A stretch of 64,000 nt of DNA from Nocardioides sp. L-11A (lineage in GTDB: Bacteria; Actinomycetota; Actinomycetes; Propionibacteriales; Nocardioidaceae). A model generated the notes under the pieces. The model made no database searches. It saw nothing but the letters and a program-made list of their open reading frames with translations, and was not told the DNA's origin. Location of the stretch: positions 2,542,001-2,606,000 of the forward strand of contig CP124680.1 of the NCBI GenBank assembly GCA_029961745.1. The letters are read 5' to 3'. The stretch's first letter is position 1, and each line of letters begins with the position of its first letter. Below are positions 51,485 through 59,747 of this stretch, piece by piece. Made by a program: the position numbers and the translations under genes.

Positions 51485-52032
51485 CGCGACTCGACCGGGA
51501 CCCGCCGGGTCAGGCCCAGTCGGTAGAGCCCGTAGCCGGTCGCCAGCAGCAGGCCCAGCAGCACCGTGATCCGCTGGCCGAACTCCGCGGGCCGGCCCGC
51601 GTCGAGCGCGCCGTAGACGGCGAGATCGCCCCCGACGTACCAGAGCAGGTACGCCGCCGGCGGGACCAGCCATGACAAGGGGTGCCACCACCGCACCTCG
51701 TGGTGGTTGCGCCCCACGAGCACGAAGTCGAGCACGACCAGGGTCGGGGTGACGACATGCTCGAGCAGCGACCAGGGCTGGTCGAGGTTGCCGTTCTGCA
51801 TCGGCACGTAGGCCACGCCGACGAGCACCATCACGGTGGTGAGGGCGCCGCGCAGCCAGGGGGAGCGGGGCTCGCGGAGGGCGAGGCCGAGGAAGCACAC
51901 GGCCACCGTGAGGTTGGCGAGCTGCGAGAGGGCGGTCCACCACACGTCGTACTCCCGGGCGGCGAGGACGACTCCCGACGCCGCGCAGGTCGCGACGAGG
52001 AGGCGCCAGAGCGCCACGGGGACCGTGTTCAC
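51481..52032 (-). CDS. Pr6Pr-like six-helix membrane protein
   Basis: A 183-aa membrane protein with about six hydrophobic segments. It resembles the actinobacterial Pr6Pr family, related to the androgen-inducible FAR-17a/AIG1 proteins, because of LSQLANLTVAVCFLGLAL, SLLEHVVTPTLVVLDFVL and WWHPLSWLVPPAAYLLW, all recalled features of that family. Function is unknown. It stands alone: it converges on the AraC gene and is divergent from the DUF429-RelA/SpoT gene, with 73 nt between the starts. Confidence 0.75.
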   Translation of the reverse strand: MNTVPVALWRLLVATCAASGVVLAAREYDVWWTALSQLANLTVAVCFLGLALREPRSPWLRGALTTVMVLVGVAYVPMQNGNLDQPWSLLEHVVTPTLVVLDFVLVGRNHHEVRWWHPLSWLVPPAAYLLWYVGGDLAVYGALDAGRPAEFGQRITVLLGLLLATGYGLYRLGLTRRVPVESR

Positions 52033-52092
52033 CGGACGATGGTGCCAGGTTCACCTCGTGTTCACCCAGCGGGCGCGGGTGCCGCGGATCGG

Positions 52093-52098
52093 TAGGGT
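52093..52098 (+). promoter_or_regulatory. -10 box TAGGGT of a leaderless promoter
   Basis: TAGGGT sits 7 nt before the ATG at 52106 and no ribosome site is present. This fits leaderless expression of the DUF429-RelA/SpoT fusion and fixes its start. Confidence 0.6.
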
Positions 52099-52105
52099 CG
52101 TGCCC

Positions 52106-53908
52106 ATGGGTGCGGACGGACAGGGCGACGTCGTCGAGCACTTCGTGGGGGTCGACCTCGCCTGGGGCGAGCGCCGGCCGACCGGTCTCGCCGTCGTCGA
52201 CGGTGAGGGGATGCTGCTGACCGTCGCGGCGGCGCAGACCGACGACGAGATCGCGACCGCCCTGGCGCCGTACGTCGAGGGGGCGTGCGTGGTCGCCATC
52301 GATGCGCCCATCGTGGTCGTCAACGCCACCGGCAACCGGCCGGCCGAGGCGGCTCTCAACAGGGACTTCGCACGCTTCGACGCGGGGGCGCACCCCGCCA
52401 ACACCGGGAAGCCGGAGTTCCGCGAGCAACCTCGCGCCGCGCGGGTCGCCGCCCGGCTCGGGCTCGACATCAACCCGCGATCGCGTCGGCCCCGGCGGGC
52501 GATCGAGGTCTATCCGCACCCGGCGACCGTCGCGCTGTTCCGGCTCGGTCGCACCCTGAAGTACAAGAACAAGCCCGGTCGCGACCTGGAGCAGCTGCGG
52601 GCCGAGCTGCTCGTCCTGCTCGGCCTGGTCGAGGGACTCGGCGCCGCTGCGCCGCCGTTGCACGTCGAGGGCCTGGCGGCGTGGACCGCGCTGCGCTCCG
52701 CCGGGGAGACGGCCACCCGCAAGAGCGAGCTGCGGGTCGTCGAGGACCAGGTCGACGCGGTCGTGTGCGCCTATGTCGCGCTGTTCGCCGAGCGACGCCC
52801 CGAGGACACCACGACCTACGGCGACCTCGAGACCGGCTATATCGTCACGCCCACACTGCCCGAGGGCCTCCTGCCGGCGCCGCGACCCGCGCGCGATCCC
52901 GCCGCGGCACCCGACATCGGCGCCGCCGTGCGCCGGTACGCCGAGCTGCAGCCCGCGCTGCGCGACGTGACCGACGGCTTCGTGCGGCTGGTGACCGCGA
53001 TCCTCGACGAGGCCGGCATCAACTACCTCACCGTGACCGGCCGGGCGAAGAGCGTCTCGTCCTTCGCCGCCAAGGCCGCTCGCACCCTGGGCGGCCGTCC
53101 CCTCTACACCGACCCGCTGCGCGAGATCACCGACCAGGTCGGCGTCCGGGTGATCACCTATGTGCAGAGCGACGTGCAGGCCGTGGTCGACCTCCTCGGC
53201 GACCAGGTCGTCGTCCACGACGACCGCGACATGGGCCAGGAGACCGCCAGCGAGGGACGCTTCGGGTACTCCAGTCGCCATCTCATCGTCGGCCTCGACC
53301 CCGCCCGCGCCGGCGACGACGAGACCGACCCGCTCCAGGGGCACCAGGCGGCGATCCAGATCCGCACCGTGCTGCAGCACGCGTGGGCGGAGTTCGAGCA
53401 CGACACCCGCTACAAGGGCGCCGTCCCCGCCGAGCACGTCCTCGAGCTCGACCGCCGGTTCACCCTCGCGGCGGGTCTCCTCGAGCTGGCCGACCGCGAG
53501 TTCTCCACGATCCGTGACCTGCTCCGCGACGGCCCGACGGAGGCCGACGACGACGAGCACGACGAGGGGGACGGCGACCCGCGGATGAGCCCGCGCGAGC
53601 TGGCCGCCTTCCTCGCCGGTCAGTACTCCGACGCCGGCTGGTCGCGCACCGACCACTACACCTGGATCTCCGCGCTGGTCCTCGAGCTCGGCATCACCTC
53701 CCTGGCCGCGCTCGGCGAGTCGCTGCGCTCGGTCGACGACGACGCCCTGCGCGAGCGGATGGGCTACCGCTACCCGCCGGGTGCGGTCCGCCGCCTCGAC
53801 GACGCCCTGCTGTGGGTCTACGGGGAGCGCTACCTCGAGCTGCACGGCAACGCCCACCGGGTGCCGGCCCTGCGGGCCCGGCTGGCGCGGATGCGCGCCG
53901 AGGACTGA
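52106..53908 (+). CDS. DUF429 - RelA/SpoT domain fusion protein
   Basis: A 600-aa fusion of two families. Residues 8-260 look like DUF429, a predicted RNase-H-fold nuclease domain: FVGVDLAWG with D17, VVAIDAPIVV with D67, EVYPHP and EDQVDAVVCAY with D217. Residues 275-440 are a RelA/SpoT nucleotidyltransferase domain: TGRAKSVSSFAAK, ITDQVGVRV with D343, FGYSSRH and QIRTVLQHAWAEFEHDTRYK, seen here as QIRT...HAWAEFEH. The residue where (p)ppGpp synthetases carry Glu before QIRT is Ala416, so synthetase activity is uncertain. The tail (about 495-600) is unassigned. It could be an alarmone enzyme, a stress sensor or a toxin-like defence protein. Confidence 0.85.
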   Translation: MGADGQGDVVEHFVGVDLAWGERRPTGLAVVDGEGMLLTVAAAQTDDEIATALAPYVEGACVVAIDAPIVVVNATGNRPAEAALNRDFARFDAGAHPANTGKPEFREQPRAARVAARLGLDINPRSRRPRRAIEVYPHPATVALFRLGRTLKYKNKPGRDLEQLRAELLVLLGLVEGLGAAAPPLHVEGLAAWTALRSAGETATRKSELRVVEDQVDAVVCAYVALFAERRPEDTTTYGDLETGYIVTPTLPEGLLPAPRPARDPAAAPDIGAAVRRYAELQPALRDVTDGFVRLVTAILDEAGINYLTVTGRAKSVSSFAAKAARTLGGRPLYTDPLREITDQVGVRVITYVQSDVQAVVDLLGDQVVVHDDRDMGQETASEGRFGYSSRHLIVGLDPARAGDDETDPLQGHQAAIQIRTVLQHAWAEFEHDTRYKGAVPAEHVLELDRRFTLAAGLLELADREFSTIRDLLRDGPTEADDDEHDEGDGDPRMSPRELAAFLAGQYSDAGWSRTDHYTWISALVLELGITSLAALGESLRSVDDDALRERMGYRYPPGAVRRLDDALLWVYGERYLELHGNAHRVPALRARLARMRAED

Positions 53909-53914
53909 TCCAGG

Positions 53915-54283
53915 CTAGGCGTCGGCGCCGAGCAGGTCCGCGAGGACCGCGGCCTGGCTCAGGGCGAGGTCCCGCGACGCGGTCATGAGCGTGAGGGGGC
54001 CGGCGGCCAGCAGCGCGCGCAGGCGGGCCAGGGCCGCGGCCTGCTCGCCTCCGCCGAGCTCGGCGCGGTAGCGGCGGACGAACTCGGCATGGCGGTCGGG
54101 GTCGTGGCCGTACCACCGACGCAGGTCCGTCGACGGCGCCACGTCGCGCAGCCACACGTCCCACGGGGCCGCTGCCTTGCTCTGCCCGCGCGGCCACAGG
54201 CGGTCGACCAGGACCGCGGTTCCGGTCGCCGGGCGCCCGTCGCGCACGTGGGCCACGCGGACGGCGGGATGCGCGGCGGCCAC
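53915..54283 (-). CDS. DUF488 family protein
   Basis: A 122-aa DUF488 protein. VLVDRLWPRGQSK and VWLRDVAPSTDLRRWYGHDP are the family's two conserved blocks, and the length is standard. The family is widespread and has no confirmed enzymatic role. It starts 8 nt before the acyltransferase stop on the same strand, and converges on the DUF429-RelA/SpoT gene with only 6 nt between the stops. Confidence 0.88.
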   Translation of the reverse strand: MAAAHPAVRVAHVRDGRPATGTAVLVDRLWPRGQSKAAAPWDVWLRDVAPSTDLRRWYGHDPDRHAEFVRRYRAELGGGEQAAALARLRALLAAGPLTLMTASRDLALSQAAVLADLLGADA

Positions 54284-54290
54284 GGCGGTC

Positions 54291-54959
54291 TCACACCTCG
54301 GCGGGGAGCTCGTTGTAGACGCCCGCGAGCTCCTGGCCGGTGAGCGCGTGGATCGCGGTCATGATCTCATCGGTCGCCTCCCGCCGGGCCCGACCGGGGG
54401 CGAGGCCCTCGAAGCGTCCGGTGAAGTCGATCGGCGCGCCGAACCGCACGGTCACCTTGGCCCGTCGGGGCCAGGTCGCGTCGGGCGGCTGCAGGTCCGC
54501 GGTGCCGAGGAGGCCGACCGGCACCACCGGTACGCCGGCGGTCAGGGCCAGCTGCGCGACCCCGGTGCGGCCACGGTAGAGCCGTCCGTCGCGCGAGCGG
54601 GTGCCCTCGGGATAGATCCCGAACGCCTCGCCCCGGCCGAGTACGTCGAGGGCCACATCGAGCGAGTTGAGGGCGGCGCGGGTGTCGGTGCGGTCGACCG
54701 GCACCATGCCGAGGCCCTCGAACCAGGCCCTGCTCAGCCGTCCCCGGAGGCCGGACCCGGTGAAGTACTCCGCCTTCGCGAGGAACACCACCTTGCGCGG
54801 GGCGACGATCGGGATCACCACGCTGTCGGCGAAGCTGAGGTGGTTGCTCGCGAGCAGCACGGGTCCGGACGCCGGCACGTTCTCGACGCCTTCGATGGTC
54901 GGCCGCCACAGGGCGCGCGCCAGCGGAGGGACCGTCGTGTGGAGGACCTCGTACAGCAC
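54291..54959 (-). CDS. 1-acyl-sn-glycerol-3-phosphate acyltransferase-like protein (PlsC family)
   Basis: A 222-aa PlsC-type acyltransferase that adds an acyl chain to lysophosphatidate or a similar acceptor at the membrane. SNHLSFADSVVIP contains the N-H-x4-D catalytic motif, and FGIYPEGTRSRDGRLY the E-G-T-R acceptor motif. I place the start at the GTG at 54959, because TACGCT (plus-strand AGCGTA 54966-54971) lies 6 nt upstream as in other leaderless genes here. The longer frame to 55190 would run into the divergent oxidase gene. Confidence 0.85.
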   Translation of the reverse strand: MLYEVLHTTVPPLARALWRPTIEGVENVPASGPVLLASNHLSFADSVVIPIVAPRKVVFLAKAEYFTGSGLRGRLSRAWFEGLGMVPVDRTDTRAALNSLDVALDVLGRGEAFGIYPEGTRSRDGRLYRGRTGVAQLALTAGVPVVPVGLLGTADLQPPDATWPRRAKVTVRFGAPIDFTGRFEGLAPGRARREATDEIMTAIHALTGQELAGVYNELPAEV

Positions 54960-54965
54960 GGCATC

Positions 54966-54971
54966 AGCGTA
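54966..54971 (-). promoter_or_regulatory. -10 box TACGCT of the acyltransferase gene
   Basis: On the minus strand, TACGCT is followed by 6 nt and the GTG at 54959. There is no ribosome site. The layout matches the lrp, RpiR, DUF222-HNH and DUF429-RelA/SpoT promoters. Confidence 0.55.
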
Positions 54972-55183
54972 GTGCCGGGCCTCTTCGCACACCGCCCAGC
55001 CTGTCCCGGCGACCGCCCTGACCGCGCTCGGGCGGACCTGCGAGGGCGTCGACGGAGCGATGCGCTGGTTCCACCACGCCGTCTGAGCCGGTGCCGTCGA
55101 CACCTTTCCCCATTCCGTGGGATGCCGCGTGAGCGCAGCCGGAGGAGCGTGGGGGGAGCGGGGAGGCCAGTTCGGAGGTCGAC

Positions 55184-56524
55184 ATGACACGTTGGTGCGG
55201 GCCCGATGACGCCGGGTACGACGAGCAGCGCGCGCTGTTCAACGCGATGATCGACAGGCGGCCGCGGGTCATCGCGGCCTGCACGAGTCCCGCTGACGTC
55301 GCGGAGGCGCTGGACCGCGCTGCCCGCGACGGCCTCGCGGTGGCGGTCCGCTCGGGTGGGCACTCGGTGGCGGGACAGTCCACCAACGACGACGGCCTGG
55401 TGGTCGACGTCCGCCCGCTCAAGGGCGTCGAGATCGACGCGGCCGGCCGACGGGCGCGCGTCGGCAGCGGCTGCACCTGGGGCGAGTTCGATGCCGTCGC
55501 CCAGGAGCACGGACTGGCCACGACCGGCGGTCGGGTCTCCACGACCGGCGTCGCGGGCCTGACGCTGGGCGGCGGTTCGGGCTGGCTGGAGCGCCGGCAC
55601 GGCCTCAGCTGCGACAACCTGCTGGCGGTCGAGCTGGTCACCGCCGACGGGCGCGAGATCCGCGCCGACGAGAACCAGCATCAGGACCTGCTCTGGGCGT
55701 GCAAGGGCGGCGGTGGCAACTTCGGCGTCGTCACCGCGCTGGAGTTCCGGCTGCACCCGGTCGGGCCCACGATCCTCGGCGGCCTGCTGGCCTGGCCGCT
55801 CGCCCGGGGCGCGGAGGTCGCCCGGACCTACCGGGACTGGGCCGACGACGCCCCCGACGAGCTCGGCAGCGGCCTGGTCGTCATCAGCGGTCCACCGGAG
55901 GAGTTCATCCCGCCGTACCTGCAGGGGGAGCCGCTGATCGCCGTCGCTGTCTGCTGGTCCGGGGACCACCGGGTGGGGGAGGACCTGGTCCAGGTCCTGC
56001 GCGACCTGTCCCCGGACGTCGACCTGGTCGGTCCGATGCCGTACGCGCAGCTGCAGTCGATGATCGACGACCCGCCCGGTCTGCGGCAGTACTGGAGCGC
56101 CGACCACCACGACGCCTTCCCCGACGACGCCCTCGATGTCTTCCTCGCCGCCGGCGCGGGGCGTCCCTCCCCGCTGACCCAGCACCTCCTGCTGCCGTGG
56201 GGCGGCGCCGTCGCCCGCGTCGACCCCGACTCCACCCCGCTCGGGCAGCGCGGTGCCCGCTGGGTCAGCCACCCCTTCGCCACCTGGGCGGACGCCGCGG
56301 ACGACGACGCCAATGTCGCGTGGGTCCGCGCCTACCGGCGCGCCAACGCCCCCTTCACCACCGGTGGCGTCTACCTCAACTTCATCGGCGACGAGGGCGA
56401 GGAGCGGATCAGGGCTGCCTTCGGTGCCGAGAAGTACGAGCGCCTCGTCGCGATCAAGTCGGAGTACGACCCGGGCAACGTCTTCTCCGGCAACCAGAAC
56501 ATCCGCCCCCGGGCCACCGTCTGA
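55184..56524 (+). CDS. FAD-linked oxidase, berberine-bridge-enzyme-like
   Basis: A 446-aa flavoprotein of the PCMH/BBE family. The N-terminal FAD domain has AVRSGGHSVAG, whose His normally forms the 8-alpha covalent flavin link. The place where bicovalent members have a Cys (G-x-C-P-T-V-G) reads GRVSTTGVAG here, so only one covalent bond is expected. LGGGSGWLERRHGLSCDNL follows. The C-terminal BBE domain ends YDPGNVFSGNQNI. It would oxidise an alcohol, sugar or alkaloid-like compound with O2. GGAGGTCG precedes the ATG at 55184. A cupin gene follows after 28 nt. Confidence 0.87.
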   Translation: MTRWCGPDDAGYDEQRALFNAMIDRRPRVIAACTSPADVAEALDRAARDGLAVAVRSGGHSVAGQSTNDDGLVVDVRPLKGVEIDAAGRRARVGSGCTWGEFDAVAQEHGLATTGGRVSTTGVAGLTLGGGSGWLERRHGLSCDNLLAVELVTADGREIRADENQHQDLLWACKGGGGNFGVVTALEFRLHPVGPTILGGLLAWPLARGAEVARTYRDWADDAPDELGSGLVVISGPPEEFIPPYLQGEPLIAVAVCWSGDHRVGEDLVQVLRDLSPDVDLVGPMPYAQLQSMIDDPPGLRQYWSADHHDAFPDDALDVFLAAGAGRPSPLTQHLLLPWGGAVARVDPDSTPLGQRGARWVSHPFATWADAADDDANVAWVRAYRRANAPFTTGGVYLNFIGDEGEERIRAAFGAEKYERLVAIKSEYDPGNVFSGNQNIRPRATV

Positions 56525-56552
56525 GCGGCCCCGTTCAGCAGAGGAGAGCCCC

Positions 56553-56906
56553 ATGTCCGACAAGCAGAGCATCGACACACCCCACGAGCGCCGGCCGTTC
56601 CAGGCACACGGCCAGATGGACGTCGTCACCCTCGGCGCCTTCACCCTCGGCCGCGGCACCTTCGAACCGGGGTGGCGCTGGTCGAACGACGTGAAGCCGA
56701 TCGCCGGCACCGAGTCCTGCCAGGTCCACCACACCGGCATCTGCCTCTCCGGCCGGATGACCGTCAAGCCCGACGACGGCGAGGAGATGGAGATCGGTCC
56801 CGGCGACGTCATCGACCTCGATCCTGGCCACGACGCGTGGACGGTCGGCGACGAGGCCTGCGTCATCCTCGACACCGGCGTGGCGGCGTACGCGAGGCCG
56901 AGCTGA
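56553..56906 (+). CDS. Small cupin-domain protein
   Basis: A 117-aa single cupin domain. The first motif is weak (WRWSNDVKPIAGTESCQVHHTGICLSG, seen as VHHTG), the second is GPGDVIDLDPGHDAWTVGDE, recognised by the D-P-G-H-D-A-W ending. Many small cupins of this shape accompany oxidases and may bind the same substrate or act as a sensor. AGAGGAGAG precedes the ATG. The 28-nt spacing from the oxidase gene suggests a two-gene operon. Confidence 0.8.
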   Translation: MSDKQSIDTPHERRPFQAHGQMDVVTLGAFTLGRGTFEPGWRWSNDVKPIAGTESCQVHHTGICLSGRMTVKPDDGEEMEIGPGDVIDLDPGHDAWTVGDEACVILDTGVAAYARPS

Positions 56907-56924
56907 GGCCGCGGGGCGAGCGGG

Positions 56925-58631
56925 TCAGCCACCGTCCTCGGTCAACAGCGTCGCCGGCAGCCAATCCGCGCCGAGGAGTTGGGCGAGGCCGGTGAGGCCG
57001 GTGGTGTCGCTGCCGACGGTGTCGGAGGCGGCGGCGATCCGCTCGACCATCACCTTGCCGACCTGCTCCTCGACGGTGCCCTCGGCGTAGGCGATGTGCC
57101 AGGGCGAGACCTGGTGGTCGCGGTGGGTGCGGCCGGTGACCTGGCGTCCGGCGATGCCTGAGAAGCGGGCCTGGTGGAAGATGCCGACGCGCGGCTCGGT
57201 GCTGGCCGAGCGGCCGTCGGCGAGCGTCTCGCCGGCGTGCAGGCTGATCGAGGCGACGGTGGTGAAGACGCAGACCTTGGCCTGCCCGGTCTGGAAGCGG
57301 AGTCGTTCGGCCTCGGGGTCGAACCGGTCGCGTCCGTAGATCGTGGCGACCTCGATGCCGGACTCGCGTAGCCGGTCGGCGATCGGGTCGGCGGCGGTCG
57401 CGACGAACTCGACGGAGCACGCGACCTGCCGTTCGGCCCGGACCTGCTGGGCGATCCAGTCGACGGTGGAGTCGACGCGGATCAGCCCGGCCTTCTGCCG
57501 GAACCGCAGCAGCGCGGCCCGGCCCTTCGCGACATTGCGGCCGCGGCGGGCGATGTCCATCTCGCGGCAGAACTCGCCCCATTCGGCCTCGTACGCCGTC
57601 CGCTCGGCCGGGGTGAGCGCCACCGGCATCCCGGAGATCGGCACCGGCCCCCACGGTGCGGCACGGTGCAGCATCGCCGGGGGCCGCTCCTCCGCGAGCC
57701 AGCCACGCACCAGCTTGAGGTCGGCGGCGCGGCGTGCCGGATCGGGGGTCCAGGTCGCGCCGTAGCGGCCCTGCTCCACGCCGACACCGTGGCGCTCGAG
57801 CGCCGCCGCGAACGCCGGGCCGGGCTGGGTGGCGGAGGCCCAGTCCCGCATCGGCTCACCGAGCACCTGCGCGTACGCCGGAGCGAGGTACGGCAACTCC
57901 AGCGGCGTGTGGCCGGGCGTCGCGGTGGTCGCGATGACGAACGGGGCCGTGTCGTGCGGCTTCCCGTGCCCGGAGATCCGCGCCCAGTGCTTCCACCGCT
58001 TGGTCGTCGTACGCCGCAGGGCGTGGGCCTCGTCCGCGATGATCACGTCCCAGCCGTGGTCCTTGACCTTCTCCAACCGGTCCCAGGTGATCACGACCCA
58101 TTCGAGACCGCCGTCGCCCAAGGCCGTGATCGTGCGGCACCAGTGGCCGATCGTGATCGCGGCGGGCCGGTCGGCCACGACCAGCACCCGGCGCGCGCCG
58201 CGCAGGTCACCGACCGCCGTCGCCCCGAGGACCGCCGAGATCGTCTTGCCGACGCCGGGCTCGTCGGCCAGCAGGAACATCCGCCCGCCCGCCTCCGCCC
58301 GCGCCGCGATCGCGTCGGCCGCCTCGAACTGGATCCGCCGGGGCTCGAGTGCGTCGGTCGGCTCGGGATTCGGGATCGGGTCGTCGGGGTTGAGGGTGTT
58401 CTCGATGAACCGGCCGAGGGTGTGCGGGCCCGGGGCATAGGGCTGCAGGTGCGCGGGGAGCCGTGCGCCGACGTACAGGTGGGTCTTGACGGCGGAGTGC
58501 CAGCTCGCGCCCTCGACCTGCGTGCCGTAGGGCACGTCCAGCACCCACAGCCGCTCGCCGGGCCCGGTGAACGGCAGCGGTCGCGGGGACGCGCCCCGTC
58601 GACGGGGGCGGGATCGGCGAGGACGGGCCAC
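56925..58631 (-). CDS. SNF2/DEAH-type helicase resembling actinophage helicases
   Basis: A 568-aa superfamily 2 helicase. Residues 1-30 are basic. WVLDVPYGTQVEGASWHS recalls the N-terminus of actinobacteriophage helicases. Motif I is DEPGVGKTIS, motif II IIADEAHALRR, motif III ATTATPGHTP. The C-terminal RecA domain ends with GRQVTGRTHRDHQ, corresponding to motif VI. All ATPase motifs are intact. No other phage gene lies nearby, so it is either a lone phage remnant that was kept or a DNA-repair or defence helicase. The GTG at 58631 is not well supported. It converges on the cupin gene. Confidence 0.82.
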   Translation of the reverse strand: MARPRRSRPRRRGASPRPLPFTGPGERLWVLDVPYGTQVEGASWHSAVKTHLYVGARLPAHLQPYAPGPHTLGRFIENTLNPDDPIPNPEPTDALEPRRIQFEAADAIAARAEAGGRMFLLADEPGVGKTISAVLGATAVGDLRGARRVLVVADRPAAITIGHWCRTITALGDGGLEWVVITWDRLEKVKDHGWDVIIADEAHALRRTTTKRWKHWARISGHGKPHDTAPFVIATTATPGHTPLELPYLAPAYAQVLGEPMRDWASATQPGPAFAAALERHGVGVEQGRYGATWTPDPARRAADLKLVRGWLAEERPPAMLHRAAPWGPVPISGMPVALTPAERTAYEAEWGEFCREMDIARRGRNVAKGRAALLRFRQKAGLIRVDSTVDWIAQQVRAERQVACSVEFVATAADPIADRLRESGIEVATIYGRDRFDPEAERLRFQTGQAKVCVFTTVASISLHAGETLADGRSASTEPRVGIFHQARFSGIAGRQVTGRTHRDHQVSPWHIAYAEGTVEEQVGKVMVERIAAASDTVGSDTTGLTGLAQLLGADWLPATLLTEDGG

Positions 58632-58841
58632 CCCGGGGACGCTACCGGGACCGGCCGGCCCGCCCGGTGTCCGGCACGCCGTCGTGGTCGGGCAGCTCCG
58701 GACCCTGGTGCACGCGATGCTGCGCCGCTCCGACGCGACCCGCCGCTCCTAGGTCGATGGGCTCCCACGCCAGGCCGTGAATGCCGCCACACCCGGTCCT
58801 GAGCAAGCGGCGTGCGCCGTGCAGAACCGCCCTATTGCACC

Positions 58842-58847
58842 TACAGT
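58842..58847 (+). promoter_or_regulatory. -10 box TACAGT of the RpiR gene
   Basis: TACAGT lies 6 nt before the GTG at 58854, with no ribosome site, so this is another leaderless start. The 222-nt region upstream to the helicase gene shows no other feature I can name. Confidence 0.5.
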
Positions 58848-58853
58848 TGCGGG

Positions 58854-59711
58854 GTGCAGCAACCCACCATGGCGTCTTGGCTCGGAGACCTCGTCGAGGC
58901 ACGAGATCTGTCACCGGCGCTCGAGCGCGTGTCGAAGGTGCTGATGACGAATCCCAAGCTCGCCTCGTACGGCGAGGTCGCGAAGATCGCGGACACGGCT
59001 GGCGTCAACGGGAGTTCGGTGGTCCGGTGCGCACAGGCGCTCGGCTTCGCCGGGTGGCCGGCGTTGCAGCGGGAGATCAGGGCGCGATACCTGGCGTCAT
59101 TGACCTCGGAGGAGACGTTCTCGACACACGATTCGTCGGTGTCCGGACCGGGACACAGCGCAGTCCTCCAGGACATCCAGAACCTCAAAGAAGCCCTCGA
59201 GTCCATCGACGCAGAGGAGGTTCGAGCCGTGATCGACGCGATCGCCGAGGCTCGGCAGACACTCGTCATCGGTACGGGGACCTTCACCGCGCCGGGGCAG
59301 GTCCTGGCCCATCTGGGAGCGACGGTCGGATATCCGATCGCCTTCGAAGGCCGCGGGGCGGTACACCTCTCGGCTGCGTTGGCGGGCTTCGGGCCTACCG
59401 ACGTGCTTGTGGTCGTGAACGTCTGGCGGCCGATCCGAGACCTGATCAACGCCGCCCGCGTCGCGAAGGACGCCGGCGCTCGGGTCGTCGTCATCACGGA
59501 CTCCACACGGGGGGTGTTCCGGTCGGTCGCTGACCACCTGCTGGTCGTGCCGAGTGAGGGCGTCTCGTTCTTCCAGTCCGTCACCGCCGCTACATCGTTG
59601 ACGTACGGCATCGTGGACGGATTGGCACAGCGCGACCCGAGCGCCACCCGACAACGGCTGGCCGAGGCCCGACGCCGTTGGGAGGCGCTGCACACCTACG
59701 AACGGGATTGA
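58854..59711 (+). CDS. MurR/RpiR family transcriptional regulator
   Basis: A 285-aa RpiR-type regulator. The N-terminal HTH-6 domain (about 15-85) reads LSPALERVSKVLMTNPKLASYGEVAKIADTAGVNGSSVVRCAQALGF, recognised by VAKIADTAGVNGSSVVRCAQ. The SIS domain (about 125-260) has TLVIGTGTFTAPGQVL and VLVVVNVWRPIRDLINAARV, VVITDSTRGVF. The SIS domain normally binds a sugar phosphate, but in catabolic clusters of actinomycetes other ligands are possible. It converges on the SDR gene and is likely to regulate the operon at 59748-64000. Confidence 0.88.
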   Translation: MQQPTMASWLGDLVEARDLSPALERVSKVLMTNPKLASYGEVAKIADTAGVNGSSVVRCAQALGFAGWPALQREIRARYLASLTSEETFSTHDSSVSGPGHSAVLQDIQNLKEALESIDAEEVRAVIDAIAEARQTLVIGTGTFTAPGQVLAHLGATVGYPIAFEGRGAVHLSAALAGFGPTDVLVVVNVWRPIRDLINAARVAKDAGARVVVITDSTRGVFRSVADHLLVVPSEGVSFFQSVTAATSLTYGIVDGLAQRDPSATRQRLAEARRRWEALHTYERD

Positions 59712-59747
59712 GGCGCCCCGCTCGACTCCACCGATGCGCTGCCCGCT

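Noticed and set aside
53915..54283. DUF488 gene as the antitoxin of a DUF429-RelA/SpoT toxin.
   Set aside because: The genes converge rather than forming an operon, and DUF488 has a wide independent distribution. There is no positive evidence for a pair.
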